From positions 1,935,241-1,999,240 of the forward strand of contig PSQN01000005.1 of NCBI GenBank assembly GCA_002989075.1: a stretch of 64,000 nt of DNA, in the 5' to 3' direction. A model generated the notes under the pieces. That model did not search any database and was not told the DNA's origin. It saw nothing but the letters and a program-made list of their open reading frames with translations. The stretch is from Arthonia radiata (Eukaryota > Ascomycota > Arthoniomycetes > Arthoniales > Arthoniaceae). Numbering within the stretch: position 1 is the first letter of the stretch; every line of letters begins with the position of its first letter. This document shows, in pieces, positions 1 to 13,740 of this stretch. A program made the position numbers and the translations under genes.

Positions 1-2945
1 TAGAATGGCCAGCTGGCACCAAACCAGGGCTTTCCGGTAGGTATGAACACACTAGTGAAAGTCTGAGTGCTCTCTAAGCGCTACTTACTGCGCAATCGGC
101 GTTTCACGCAACAGAGCGACTGCAGTCATTGTTGCTGCTGCTGCTCGTCTTCAGCGAGCTGCTCTGCTGGTAGAGACCCTGCTGCGTCTACACCTGGCAC
201 GAAACGTCAAGTGGGGATGGCGCCCCTCGCGCAGTCCTTCCCGGGCGTGCGCTCGTACCAGTGATACATGGTTGGATGGTACTACTGGATTTATGCTATT
301 GCCTTCGACTTCAAAATGTCACAAGAACGAAACGTGCAGTCCAGGGTAGTTTGGTTAGAATAGTAGCATCCAGATTGCAAAATGCCGCGACTTCTCTCCA
401 AGCTCGCGACAGTATTTTGGTTGTGTGATAACTTGCGGTACAAGTTGGCTGGCGCGGAAAACTCCACGAAGCTGCCTTGAGGGGTCGATGGACGCTAGAG
501 TACTGTTTACGGACATCTAGGGAATTACGCCGTGGACAGAATAGCGAGGTGAACGGAATGTGCGAGGTGTACTAATCGTCGATTCGAAGACGCCGCTCAC
601 CATCAGAACAAGTGGTCGCGTTCAGATACGATGATGCGGCAGTCGATGCCATCTTGAACGGAACCATCTATCAATATGCTTCGCCCCTGTGAGTATCCGT
701 ATCCTCGGCCCATTGGTTTGCTTATGAGATGTTTTCCTACGGCGATGCAACTACGCCAAAGCAAGCCAGTGCGCTCCTTGTTGTTGATGGTTTGCTGCAT
801 CAACAGCGTTGTACTGGAAGCGATGAGTCAATTATAGCAACCCAAAGCAAGAAGTACCACGGTGTGGAGCAGGGGCAAGAAGCCTTAACCAAGTCTTCAA
901 GGACTGTGTGGCTCCCGCGCGGAGCGCGTGCGTGTAGCATAGATACTACAGTTGATGCTCGTCACCAGCACGAGTTGTACATAAACTTGGGTTGGAATGC
1001 GAGACAGAATTTGGACGGGTCATGCGCGCGCATGTGCTTCGTCTTCTTCTGCGCGCAAATATTGCAAGATGAACTGCCCCTTCTGGACGACTTTGAATGC
1101 ACCTTGACCCGTGGAGCAAGTATGACAGATGAGCGACCACGACCCAAGAGAGAATCTGCGGACTTCATAGAAGCGGGGGTCACTGCGCGGCTTCTGACTA
1201 CTGCGATCCTGGCAGCTTGTCATATTCGTCTGCAGGTTCGTACCCTACTTAATTCACCCATACATTGAGGGCAATGAGACTCACCTTTCTATACTGATCG
1301 CGTCCCGGTGCCTCGGATGTGCGGGCAAGATGAGCTCTGGCTCTATGGTGCTCATCACGGCATTCGCCTCGAAGGGAGAACACGGGCCAATGGCCGCCTG
1401 ATGTGATCAATCAAAGTAGAGATACTGACTCGGACCCGTGGCTGGGTATATGAGGCGATGGTAGACAGCCCAAAGCACATCAACGCAGCTCGCCATCATA
1501 TGAATTCACGGTATCCCTATGGCGCAGCGTGAGACAGGCGCTGAAGTTGCAACGCAATGCATGCCTTCATCACCCCTGCGTCCGTCTTCATCTTGAGCAA
1601 AGCCCTGGTTGACGGGCAAGGCAACAGCAGCGGGTCCCCAGAGCAGATAATCGACGATCTTGGTAGTCATGCAAGCCAGCGCGTCGGAGGATCTGATGCT
1701 CTTGATGGGTGCCTTTCATGCCGCCCAGTAGTGACTAGGAAACACGACTGACTGTGAATATCATGTAACGCCGAAGGTGGTCATCTTCGCCCGCTGAGCA
1801 GGACTTTAGCACGGGCTGCTCCGCACGAGGCCAAGAACATCTATGGCCCCTAGGCAATGACGATGGATTCTCAAAGTTTCATGCGCAAAATGCATGGTCA
1901 AAGGGAAGAGACAAGCGCCGACAAAGATGGCAGCATCGGATTAGTGAAGAAGGAGGCTGGCACATGGACGGAATCACGCCAAGCCACTAGCACCGCCTCG
2001 AAGATACGTGGCATGGTTACTCGCGTATATGGCGGGCAAGAAGTGGCATTGAATTCCGCTCGAGCACCTGTGCCGCCTGCAACATCTCGAAAGTCTGTTC
2101 TTCTTTTTCACTTTAGATCGTATTTCTCAAAACAGGTGTCATGCATTTGGTAGATCTCTTAGCGCTCGAATCGCCACTGTCGTGTGGCGCGATGGAGGAT
2201 ACCTGGGCACCCAGCGATAAAAGAGTAGCTCCATCACATCGGTTCCGTGGCAATCCAACAGACAGTTTCGTTCATGTCAATATTTCTCTTCTCAATTTCG
2301 GTAGTGGACATCAGTATGACAACGATCCACAGCAGGTTTTCCAAGCGGTGCATCCTGCACTTCGTAAAAATGCCTTCACGCCTCGGCATGCACCGGCCTT
2401 GACTAGACACGATTCACTGTAGGTGGCGTGAAAAAGCCTGCCATTTCGCCAATTAGATGGCGCAGGTGCACTGTTCCCGGTATACTCCAGTCGCGCATAC
2501 CAACAGTCTAGCAAACCCTCGAGAGCTGACGTGCTTGGCGCGAAGCTTCGAAGAGCGATCTTGCGCACAGCTGTCGTACCCATGGTTCTCGCAAGCGCTG
2601 ACTCCAGTGCCTGCATTTTCTTCACGAGGCGATTATCAGCAGTCATGACCACCATCATCTCATGACACACTTTATGGGCGTTATCTGCAACGAATGCCGT
2701 GGCGTCTGCTACCCTCGGTCGGCTTCTTCTAACCTGTAAGCAATACCATAGGTGGCAGCTGTAACGCTTACCGTTGGTTGAACCAGCGCGGCCCAGAGTA
2801 TGTAACCGCTGCCTGGTATTTCGATACCTTGGCACAGACTATCGCAACTTTCACCATGTTCGTTATGATCAACAATAGGACGGCCTCCACTCGCTAATCG
2901 ACGGTCACCGGCCCAAAATAGACCTTCGAGTTGCCGAACGAAGCC

Positions 2946-2985
2946 AACTTTCAGACCTTCAGCTTCAGACCTTCAGCCTCAGACT
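2946..2985. repeat. Short direct repeat, CTTCAGAC-type
   Basis: The octamer-like unit CTTCAGAC or CTTCAGCT follows itself about four times with small variations. It is a simple local duplication with no evident function. Confidence 0.6.
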
Positions 2986-5900
2986 AATTCGTCCTCTTCC
3001 AGACCTTACGAGTTCCTTTGACATAGCTCATCCCACAAGTACAATCATGTACGACGCCTACCTCGCCAGGGATTTGGAGGCTGTCTACATCATGCTCGTA
3101 TGAGTCACGTGGAAGTCATGAAGTTCGGAGGCAGTCTTTCAAGTCGAGTTCAACCGTGCCACTGGATAAGGACACTATGCCGAGTGCAGGCGACTACCTA
3201 CATTGACGATGCAGACCGAATTCCACGTTCAATAGACCACCCGAGATTACAGCTTTGGTGCCAACTAGCCCGACGAGGGCGCGTTATACAGCTGCATCAG
3301 TGGTCCTCATCAACCCTCCTTACTCGCACAAGCAGCTGGCTTTCTCCTTGCCCGACCGTAGCGTTAACGAGCCCATAAGGCGATAGACTGTTAAGCTATC
3401 GACCTCAACGCCTGCCCTTGTTGAAGGACTGTAGAGTGAGCACTCCAAGGTCCACTCAGGCTCTACTTCTAGACCATGAAGCTGCTGCGCACGCTTCCTC
3501 CAGCTTCAGTCACATTCACCAATTGAGAACTCTGCGCTACCATCATTGAGTCATGCTCTTCTCGAACTGCCGCAGCCCCTTCGCCTGTCTTTTTCCGCCA
3601 TTCTCATTCAAGTATCCACAAGAGCAAACAAACAGCCATTGAGCACACCGCCCGACGAGTTAATTGGCTCAGTAAGAACTTTGCCCCGACTGGGGTCTCA
3701 AGCCGTAACTCCGTCTACATCCACTGTGGCCAGAGTGCCGCTCGCAGTCCTCGTCGCCGCCGACGACCCCAGCAACATCGCAGTCCAGAATCGTTCGTCC
3801 CGCCATCCCCAATCGAGCCCTCCGGCGTCACCAGTTCAATCGCATAGACTAGCTAGATAGTCAGTCCTCAGAATGTGCATCAGCAAGCACTTGGTCGTGC
3901 TACGCCAAGCCAGCTAAAGCTGAATCGCCCCAACCCACTGCACGGGCTAAACAGTTCGCTTACTTCATCGGACCCGGCCGCGAACTGAGGTATTGTGTGC
4001 ATGAACGTGACTCCACTGGGTTTCATCGCTGCGCCCGCTCTCACCGACAGGTCAACTACATTTCTAGCGAGATTCGTTCTCAGTGGACCAACTAACGCCA
4101 AACCCATGATTGGAGATGACGCAAGCATTTGAGTGGACCTATCCGCGGCTGTTGTAGATGCGACAGGCTACGCGCCACGGCTGATCGCGCGGCGGCATGA
4201 CGTACGCTACTCGTGGTAAGCATCCTCGCAACATCTTCTGAACTCGCGTCTACCCTTGCTCCGCCCTTGATACTTGTTGATGGCTCTACTAACGCTGCAG
4301 ACTCTGTGGCTGACGTTGTGATCCTGCTGCTGTCTTGGTGACCACAATGCTGAAGATGTTGATGATGCCGACGACGCCGCCTCATGCGTCTGACAGATTG
4401 ACGTTCGCTGTCCTTGAAAGTAGCGCGCTTGAGATCCGGATAGGTATTGAAGCGAGTGCGGAAGAGGCGTCCACCGCGTCTGCTCCGCTTAGTGTGCCTA
4501 GCGCAGTCGAGACGATGAGGGGAGTAGAGAGATGAGCTGTGTGCCTATACCGCTGAGTATTCCGTGTCGTGCTTGCTCGTCCACGCAAGTCCATCAGCGT
4601 CTCTGTAACGACCGTCTCTGAATGATACCACTCAGCAGCATGAGCACTATTGTGATAAATAAAAGACTGTGACCCACGCGGCAGTTGCACTGACGGATCC
4701 TACGCAATACATCAATACTACTCGACCTCGACATCCCCTGTTTTTGTGATTCATAATAGTCCTTGACAATTTGCCGGTCTCCATCATACCCGGCTAAGTT
4801 TGCACTCGAGTTTCTGCTCCTCAGTATGAAAGCTGGTCAAGCGCCTGATCTCATCTCCAGTTGTGTCGATATATTAGCGCTTGGTGTCACATACCTTTTA
4901 CGACAATATGCAAACGCAGGGAGTGTTTCTACAAGACGTCAAGCACCCAGGGGCAGGCTGTGTCGAGCTAGATGCGACATACAAGACTTCTCGTTGCTAA
5001 GCAGACAGAGCAAAACAAGCGCGCAAATTCGATGTCAAATACAGCAAGATGATGCTGCTTTTCACCACAAGCTTTCCCCACTTCGTCTTGCACACATGAA
5101 ACGATCGGGTTTGAAGCGGCGCAGACCTGCCATTGTGCCCCTCGCGCACAGCCTCCTCATTGCTCCCCATGAGCACTCCATGCATTAGCTGCATCACTTG
5201 ATCGCATTGAAAGTTTATGTCGTGATGGTCTTCGAAGTGGGTACATCCTCTTCAAATCGCCTGGCGCTCTACAAAGATATAAAAACAATGCTTTCGCCTG
5301 TAGACGTGTACGTGCGCGCTTTGAGCAAGATGCAAAAGACGTCTGAAAAACTCGGGCCCTATTGCAGTTCAGGAGAGATCGTAGTCTTCAGAAGCCGACC
5401 TCGGCGCATGCAGTGCGGCTCAAGTCTCTTGTTTGATATGATGCTAATCAGTATCTCCATACACGCTCCATTAAGAGATCATCGATGTCGAGCGGTGAGG
5501 TCGCGGCATCCAATCGTCGCATCCGCCGGTGTTCAACGAATCGTGGACTTCCAAGCCCCTGCAGAGTCAGGTTCGTTTTCAGAATCACCCACGTTGTTTC
5601 ACTGCTGCTGTTCAGATCCTCCCATGGGAGTTCGACACTCTTGTGTTGCTAAAGTCACAAAATACGCATTTTGTATCGCATCTGAGACGTTAATAAGCTC
5701 CGTGTACTTCAGATCAGCGACGACACGGAACATAGATTACCGAGACAAAGGCCAAACGAGACGCCCTTGAAATGATTCTTCTACGTATCGAAACGATACC
5801 AAACCTGAATTTGCGCCTTGCATATCTCGCTGATCTCAAGGGTTGTCTTTGACTCTTAAGGTTCGATACAGTATTAGTGCAAAGCAGTGAAGCTGCTTAT

Positions 5901-7608
5901 TATTGATCTATTGCGGCTCGTTCGATGGACAGAATTCAATTTACAATCCGATATAATGTTGCGATATATAACTTTCCTTAAGATACCGAGAATACGATGC
6001 CCCTCGAAGGTTTTACCCAGCCCCATTCATGGCTATGCCGTCAGATTGAAGAAATCCATCTTCTTCTTGGGCTGAGGACGTTGAATGGTACCAGACTCGC
6101 CGATACAGCGACACGATGCGCTTGAGCTTCTCCTCACGCCTTGGGCATCTCGCACGGCGGATGAGCGCCGGTGCCGCGAATACTTTTGTCAACAAAGCCA
6201 GGCGAGGGGACACAAACACTATTTGGAATAATGACGCCTCTCTACTACACGCCTTTGGCGTGCAGAGCAGACGGTGTCTTTGACAAGACATCGAGCGGGA
6301 GGTGATGCTTGGCATCACTACCATACTTCCGCGCTTGATGCACTGCTGTTTGAGAGCCACGTTCTGCAGAGCAAGTATCCTTCGAGATATGAGGGAAGCG
6401 TGGATTGTGCTATGCCACTGACGTGCGGGCAACGAAGTTGCTGATCTTCGTGTAGCTGTTCACTCGATTCTTCACGACGCAACAGAACGTTCAAGACAGG
6501 ATGTGCCCTGAGCGTGGCAAGCTGTGTCATTCAAGAAAGACTGAAATAGAAACATGCCCAGTTTCAGCGTCCAACGAAAGTCTCAGACTTTGTGAGACTG
6601 CGGACTCTAAGAGACCTAGGGGCTCAAGCTGGTTGGATTTTGCAGGACAATACTACAGCGCTGCTCGTCGAAGCTACGGCTGCCCGAAGCATGACTTGGC
6701 GAGATTGAGGCCGCGCTGATGCCGATCGTCACATGTTGGTCACGAGAGCTATCACAACACGTACGTCCATCTTCTTCTTGCCCACTGCAAAGTCTCAGAT
6801 CCGTTTAAGTCTTGCAAGCGCATTACGAGCAGTACGAGCGACGTTCAAGGCCTGCATTCCCCTGAAGCTGTTTGAGAGTAGTATAAAGAGTTGTTTTGGT
6901 AATGAAGCATGGGTTCACGACCCGATTGCCGTTCGCTAAGGAGTGTGTGGGCGTCTGCTGAAGTCATGCCTTCGTATTTAGTCTAGTACGCGGCCATGTA
7001 ATCGTGCGCGCTAGTCTTGATGCTCTGCAGCCTCGAAATCTTCGAGCTACGCAAGAAACATGTTTGAATAGCGCACAGGGGCTGCATTTACGGTGACATG
7101 GGTAGCAAATCGGTCTTGCAATGGTGGTCGTAATAAGTAATGCTTCTTTGAAAGTATGCAACAGCGATAAAGATCTGTATGAAGGGCAGCATCATCTTGT
7201 GCCAAGTTATCGGGATAAGATATGCAGGGGCGCCCGAAGAGACATTGCGGCCTGTTGTTATTGCCATATTGTAGGGCGCCCAGAATGCTCGAGAGTGCTT
7301 GTCGTAGCTTCCTCGAAACGGTGAGCTTCATTGCTCATTTTCCGAAATATGACTGACCAAGCCAAGCGGTCTTGCGAAAGCGGCAATTGCGATTCACAGA
7401 AGGAGAATGCGTTTTACATTCTTGAGCGACGCCGGAGTCCAACGCAATGAGCGCCGGTGCGACCCCAGCCTGGCGCTGAACGAGAGGGTTTTAGAGGCGC
7501 AGTTCGCAAAGATGTGGTAGTGGTGATCGCAATGCGCAAGTGATGAAGCCGACGGCGATCTGCGAAAGGTCGTGCCGAGGACTGGACGGTTGCCATGACA
7601 ACAGCGTT

Positions 7609-7683
7609 GCTTGCATCTCTGGTTCCCCTAGTGCTCTTGCATCTCTGGGTCCCCTTGTGCTCTTCCATCTTTGCTCCCACTTA
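7609..7683. repeat. Imperfect ~26-bp tandem repeat, about three units
   Basis: Units begin near 7609, 7632 and 7658. Each reads GCTCTTGCATCTCTGG-like followed by a TCCCC stretch, and the third is more diverged. A further weak unit may begin at 7684. It lies outside any gene I can support. Confidence 0.55.
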
Positions 7684-10600
7684 CGCTCTCGAGTCTCTCC
7701 GCGTTATATGTTTGTAATCAACAACGATCATTCAATTATTTCGGTGCTTGGAAAACTTGCGGCGGCACATCACTAATGCGCTTGCATCCGCTCTTTTACC
7801 CCTTGCACCACTTCACAACCCCTCTCTTGGAGCAGTCCATCTACTCAGCTCTCAAATACAATGTGGCAGCCGTGTCGTTTCGAGAACGACATGAGCCGCA
7901 AGTGTCTGGTGCATCGCACCTCCCTCATGCTGCAAGCCGCCGGCATGTTCAACATCAACATCAGATCGCGTTCGTGTGTCGTATTACTGATGCTAAGGGC
8001 GCAGCGCTGATAAAACTCGGTCCCAGATACTTTGCCGCAGCCGCATTCACCGTCTTAGCGACTCACAGCTTCCTACGTCATTTACATACGAAACAGTGTT
8101 TGAAACGTATGCTCCCCTCGGGGCTTTGGAACGCGCTTCTTTGTGGCGACAGCGATAGACATGAAAGCTATGCATGCACAAGACGTGGACCAACAGTTCA
8201 GATGATCTCAACATCCGCTTACTAAAAGTGAGATTCTCTTCTTTATATGCGAATAAAGCTGTTCACATGATTATACACGATCTTGGAAACAGACGCAACC
8301 TCGCTACGATAACAGCTCGTGCTTCCAAGGCTAAGCTGCACGCCTAGGGGACGTCAGCTATTATCTATACTGCCGTGGTGCAAACATATCCTTCAGCGGT
8401 TTTGTAGCCGACGCCGGAGCTACCTCGAACGTCGTGCTTCCGCAACGATGCTCATCCCTACAAAGCGACCGAGTTTTATGTGGACGCCAAACTTATCATT
8501 GCTAGCAGATACAGCCTCCTTGAGAGACAGACTCTTTACAGAGGCGTGAAGCAGTAGACGGCCCCTGGCAAACTTCTCATCACGGCTTTCGCGACCAAGC
8601 CAGTCCTTTGACTTCTACCGCTGTTGAAGCTTAGTGGCGCCTCAGGAGTACTATATGTAAGAGTAGCCGCAACCATATAGACTTGGGATCCTGGATCGAT
8701 ATCATGATTACACCTGCCTTCGGTATCTATAACCCTGTGCATGTTGATGCGCATGAGACCAAAACTGTCCAGGACTCAAGGGGAGATCACAGTGTCGGCC
8801 TGCTTCAAAGCCTCTCAGCAAAAGGCCCTTGTACGAAGGCAAGTGTGCATGGAGGGAAGCAACGAGAAGAATCAAACCAGGAGGATAATGCTGCGCATCA
8901 TACAAGCGCATTGAAAACATTAAACTGTCGCAAATACTCAGCCTTGCTGCATTTACGAGCCTGCAAGACGCAGCGAGTTTGCCGTATATCTAGCCCCCTG
9001 GTCGTTCATCGTGATGACTTGCGCTCGTTGCTCCAGAGTCTGTCTTGAAGCTTTTCTGTTGACACTTTCGGACTCCTAGTCATTTCGAAATTTTACATTC
9101 GCCACATGTTTTGCGTTGCAAATCTTTATTCCGGAATACTTACACTCCCGCCGTCTGCAAACAATGCCAGCGAGCCACTCAGGGTCTGTATTGCGACTTA
9201 GACAGCAACCGACCTAGGGGCGAACGCAAACACATTAAGGTCTCAGTACATGATTTCGAAAGAGCCCACGCGATGTGGCGCAGTCAAGATTCCCGCATAG
9301 TCTGGCGCATATAATTCGTAATCAGCAGCATCAAAACTTCCAATTATCTAGCCACAACTCCAGTCTCCAAACCAGTACTTGAAGGTATTTACATCCACCT
9401 AAACTTCGGCGCCCCTGGTCTGCCGGCCCGCATTTGATCTCCATCTTTCATTGCTCTTGATCGATGAGACAGACCTCGAAACCGCACCAAAAGCTATTGT
9501 TCAGCCACTTATGTCAGATAAGAAAGCGCACCCTGCGTCGCTCAAAAGGGTGCCGCTGCTGCTGCGTCCGCTGGTGTTTGTGCGCATCAACAAGAAGCGG
9601 TCGTGCACAGAACCCGATCATAATCCAGGGGAAAACCCGTCACTTATTTTCAGCGGCCAGTCATATCAGTCAAGCTTGAGACAGCGGTGGTAGTGTACTG
9701 ATGATTACCATCGAAGCAAAGCTCTGCGTTGAAGATTAAACAGCGTCAGTGAGCCTGGACCGTGATCTTCTTAACCACCTAAGCTCAGGTGTTGCCAAAG
9801 CCCCTCGGCAGGTGGTTTCATGACGAACGCTTCAGAGCTTTGCTCTTACCCGGGGGCCTGTTCCAGAAAGTTGACTGAGTAAGTAGTAATTGACATCGCC
9901 TGGATGTCGCCGTCTCTGATCATACCAGTCCCAGCGCTAGTGGAGCAGCGTGTTAAGTGCAGAAGTCGCAATGTATGACTTCAGCGAAACAACGGCACCC
10001 TCAATCGTGGTCAGATAGAGACATGAAGCGCAGGGGATCCTCAAGCCGGTGCAAGTCTCCCGCAACACTCACATTTCAAACAAGGACGACATTACTCACG
10101 TGGCCCAAATGCATTTGATGGTGATCTTCAACAGCTCTCGCTGCTCACAAGCACGTCTTCGAGGCCCAAGCATTTGCAATAGCGCATCGCAGGCAGTACA
10201 TTTGCAGTCATTCTGGCAGCACACGTCGAAGCCCCTGAAGTGGAGCTCGTAAATCTTAATGGCGGAAGCATCGAGAATTGTTTGAGACTTCTTGGGATGC
10301 CACAGATGCCAGGAACTGTTATAGCGGCACGAATGGACGCTGAGTATTGAGCCGAGACTTTACAAGTTCCAACACAAAACGAGGAGAGCATTGCGTCTTC
10401 CATCCATCATAGTACGAAGTTTGTCATAGGTTCTTGGATAGACAGAATCGGCAAAATTAGGGTCGAGCATTATTAGCGGTAGTGGCTTTGGCGCAGGGGC
10501 TCACTGATTTATCGTCATTTCCGGCTGTTCTCTCTGGAAACGGCCTGCTGTCTGTTGGTCATGTGGGTCGGATGAAGTGGCCATGGTCTCAATCACTTAC

Positions 10601-10765
10601 ACTTTCCGAGACCGACGAAGCGAAGCAGAGCACCCACAAACACTTTCCCGCATCTCCCAGCCCGACCGAATTGCAGCGCCCCTTGCCTTTGGGCCTGTTT
10701 TGGTTCCAAGCCCGCGTTTACGTACCATGAGTGCCTCCAGCTTAGTACCAGATGACAGAGGTATA

Positions 10766-11488
10766 TCAAACTTGACGACAGATCATGATTCTGAAAGCGC
10801 AGGCTGAGCGTCTCCAAATCTTGTCTGCTGAGACGATGCCATCACAACAATGCGAAGAATTTACATATCCGCGCAAATCCGCCGATGGACCTAAAGACTG
10901 TGCAGCGAAGTGATAGACGCGCACAAAGCGGGGAGCGTCGCTCAGGGGAGAGGTCGCTACCATATTGTGTCGGTCTCGCAGATACCATGCGATCTGAGTC
11001 GAGCCAAGTATGCGGTAAACATGAGCAGCTATGAGACGCATCAGCGCCGACCTCGGTTGATAATGAACAGCGTCGGCACGTTCTGACTCTCCGAAATGCA
11101 ACAGCATGAGTACAAATTGCAGCATCGCAGGCCCAAAAGTCACGGTGAGGCATAAGGGTGTGATTGTGGCGATGTTGTGGTCCCCTCTCAGTCCAGTCCC
11201 AATCATCAGCTTACCTGTAACAGTATGCTGCTCTTGCCCAACGGTCTCTTGCCTGCAAGTTACTATTATGATGCAAGCGCACCCACATGGCGGACGAACC
11301 ATTCGTACATATGTTTTTGAGAGCACTGAAACGGGTGATCTGTTATATTGTAGATTTGGAGCCAGCCAGGGGACGTCTAGTTGTATAGAGCGAAGGTTGA
11401 CGTCTTGAAGTGCCACTAGCCTTGAGGTGTGAGAGGTGAGCGTAGGATACATTATCTTGAGCAGTATGTGGATGGTAATGAAGGTCAT
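10766..11488 (-). CDS. Uncertain 240-codon open frame, unknown product
   Basis: This is the longest ATG-started open frame in the first 13 kb. I estimate that a frame this long would arise by chance in well under one in ten windows of this size and composition, so it deserves listing. The translation has hydrophobic patches (near residues 1-12, 70-80 and 108-130) but no motif I know, no signal peptide I would trust and no repeats. A second ATG-started frame of 103 codons (10842-11153 -) lies inside it in another register and contains a C-x2-C pair, so the true coding frame, if any, is unclear. A possible donor (CAG/GTAAGC) lies near 11210 on this strand. Confidence 0.2.
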   Translation of the reverse strand: MTFITIHILLKIMYPTLTSHTSRLVALQDVNLRSIQLDVPWLAPNLQYNRSPVSVLSKTYVRMVRPPCGCACIIIVTCRQETVGQEQHTVTGKLMIGTGLRGDHNIATITPLCLTVTFGPAMLQFVLMLLHFGESERADAVHYQPRSALMRLIAAHVYRILGSTQIAWYLRDRHNMVATSPLSDAPRFVRVYHFAAQSLGPSADLRGYVNSSHCCDGIVSADKIWRRSACAFRIMICRQV

Positions 11489-12671
11489 CAGTGATCATTC
11501 GAGCTATGGGACGATTTGCGTAGAAATTGGGTTCGATGGGTGGTCGCACATCTGGAATACCAGTCCCCTGTCTCAGGCTCATGGTCAGGCTCTTTGCAGT
11601 TTCGTTGCGCGGTGGATGAGACTACGTCCACTAAAGTTCGGGCGTATGTGGTCAGCGAAAAGCTAAGACTCTCTCTACGGAGAATGTAGAAAGCAAAGGT
11701 TAGCGTCTTTCGAAGAGCAGTCACAGAACAACGCTTGTATATTCACATCGCAAGAGCTGCAGAGAAGGCGTTATAGACGCGAGGACAGCCGGTGGATATG
11801 TTGTTGCGCTGGAAATCACCGCCGGGGCGTTGCCTGATACAGAGTGTTGTGAGCTATGCCCGCTACCTCTCGTACAATCCACGCCACTAGATTTCCATGC
11901 ACCTGATCTGTAATGTCGATGTTGTGCGTCTCCTCTGTTGTGCAGTCGAGACGGGCGAGGTGGACTCTCATCTTCCTGTTACTAATAGCATGAGGCTCGT
12001 GAATGGAGTTGAAGCCGAGTACCCTGTGCCTGCGATCACTATCCAAGGCGCTAGTAACGCCGACTGTTTTGCGACTTCTTTTCGCGATGGTACCCACGGT
12101 TGAATAATCGGCAGACCTACTGTCGATTAGTCATGTGCGGGTATAGTATCAATGTTGAGACAGACATGCTTGTGTTTGGGATGGTGGTGTTGTTGGGTGT
12201 CTTGACTAAGTTGTGCTGAGCCTGTGAAGGCTTCGAAGTTGATGCGAAAGAGGATGTGAGATGAGCGCACGAGTAGTTGACTTTCTCTGGGACGAGTAGC
12301 CGGCGTGCAACGTGGTTACTTCCAAAGCATGAGTGGTGTGTCGAGACTCACGAACCGATGCGCTTTACGATTCTAAGCTAAGCACTGCGCGGTATGTCCA
12401 CTGGACGTCTTGGGCGGAAGGCGTATGTTCTGACATCCGTCAAAGACTGCCACACTATGTCCTAGGATTGTCTGGCCGCCAGATCGGGATCGAAAGAGAG
12501 ACAGCAACTTGGGGCATCTGCAATCGCTCTCAAGATGACTGAGCGGTTCGTATGTGTTGTTGGTCATGTCTGCTGTTTAGCAAGGGAGTGGCAGAGCAAA
12601 TGCGTGGCTGGGACTACTGGTATAATGATTTCGGATGCGCTGCGTGTCGCAATAATCAGGCTTGCGGCTGA

Positions 12672-12926
12672 TGGCATGTCCACACTAGCAAGTTTCATTT
12701 GGATGTCGTCCGGTCAGCACTCGCAGACCTGCTGCCTGGTGTATCAATGAGTCAGGTAAAGGTACATAGATTGTCGCAAATGGTCAAACTGATGGAATAC
12801 GAGGATGTGGTCACCAGCAAAGACTGTCAGCGGCTCGTATACGCGGCCCGTATTTCCCGCAGTTTCGGAGAGGCAGCCGGTTTCATGAAGAGAATGCAGC
12901 AGGCATTTAGCGTCGGAGTAGATTGA
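12672..12926 (+). other. Isolated open frame without ATG start, possible exon or relic
   Basis: The frame is open for 84 codons. From its only useful ATG region onward it reads like a helical, ordinary protein (serine, valine, methionine and arginine rich, few rare residues). No ATG precedes the best part, so it would have to be an internal exon or a leftover. An ATG-started frame of 128 codons (12744-13130) overlaps it on the - strand and also looks plausible, so strand assignment is open. Confidence 0.15.
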
Positions 12927-13489
12927 CTGATAGCTGATCCACGGCCAGCGTGGGTTAAGGGCAAAAATGGAAGACATGGTGAAAGAAAGATGAGCGGGAG
13001 AAAGATTTTCCTGGACGCCACTCAATAGGGTTACAAAGCCCTTAGTGGTGTCGCTCCATGTCAATGTGACACCGCTGTCATCACCCCGTCGCAAATTCTG
13101 ACCAAGTGGATCTGAAGACCTTTTGAACATGCACGATGGGGTCGGATAAGCACAGCGATTGGATGACGAAAGTCTTTCATGTGTGCAATCTCCTCTAAAC
13201 CGCCAACGTCGGCCAGCTCGCTCTGTCAGCGGCCTCAGAGCAGCGCCGTCCTATGAAAGGATGGCACTCAGGGTCGTAGTTCAGATCTATGTGGCCGAAG
13301 GCTGGTTATCGTCCCGTGCTTCGCTGTGTTCAGATATGCGGCCATTGAGGCAGGTGCGATGATTCCCAATGATCATGTGAACAGCTGTATGTCCTTCTAC
13401 GCGGACACGTAGTCTCACCTACAATGACCCGCCCCATCCTGGATTGGCGTGATGACGCGAGCGTTGACGTGCCCGAAGTAGATCAAACA

Positions 13490-13495
13490 TATAAA
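13490..13495 (+). promoter_or_regulatory. TATA-like box upstream of the first array gene
   Basis: TATAAA stands 251 bases before the ATG at 13741, in a leader that is otherwise rich in A and C. Similar boxes precede several other genes of the array. Confidence 0.35.
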
Positions 13496-13740
13496 GCGAC
13501 ATATCTTCTTGCAGAACAGAGCGCCTTTGGATGCAGCATTCTTTCTTCACGCAATATAGTCAAAAAAGGCGAGCTTAGCTTCTGTTCTTACCCGCCATTT
13601 CCCTGATGTAAGCGCCTGGAGACTTCGTTCATTCGTTCACTGCATTCAGACTTTCACAAAAGCATTTGCAGAAATCGTTAGAGTCAGATCGACCGCAACG
13701 GCTCAAGTCGAGCAATCGCATCCAAGATTACGCCACAACT

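Larger units (their letters stand above)
1..13489. other. 13.5-kb stretch with no supportable gene
   Basis: Nothing here translates into a family I recognise. The ATG-started open frames (for example 729-1268 + with 179 codons, 1857-2153 + with 98 codons, 5225-5770 + with 181 codons, 6318-6530 - with 70 codons) are about as long and as numerous as expected by chance at roughly 50% GC. Pieces at 3540-4330 + read as proline/serine-rich protein-like sequence broken by several stops, which could be a decayed gene, but I cannot name it. The segment 6013-6530 - has two overlapping protein-like frames and could be an intron-containing or decayed gene. Base composition is not strongly AT-rich, so this is not a heavily RIP-mutated block. 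Confidence 0.5.
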
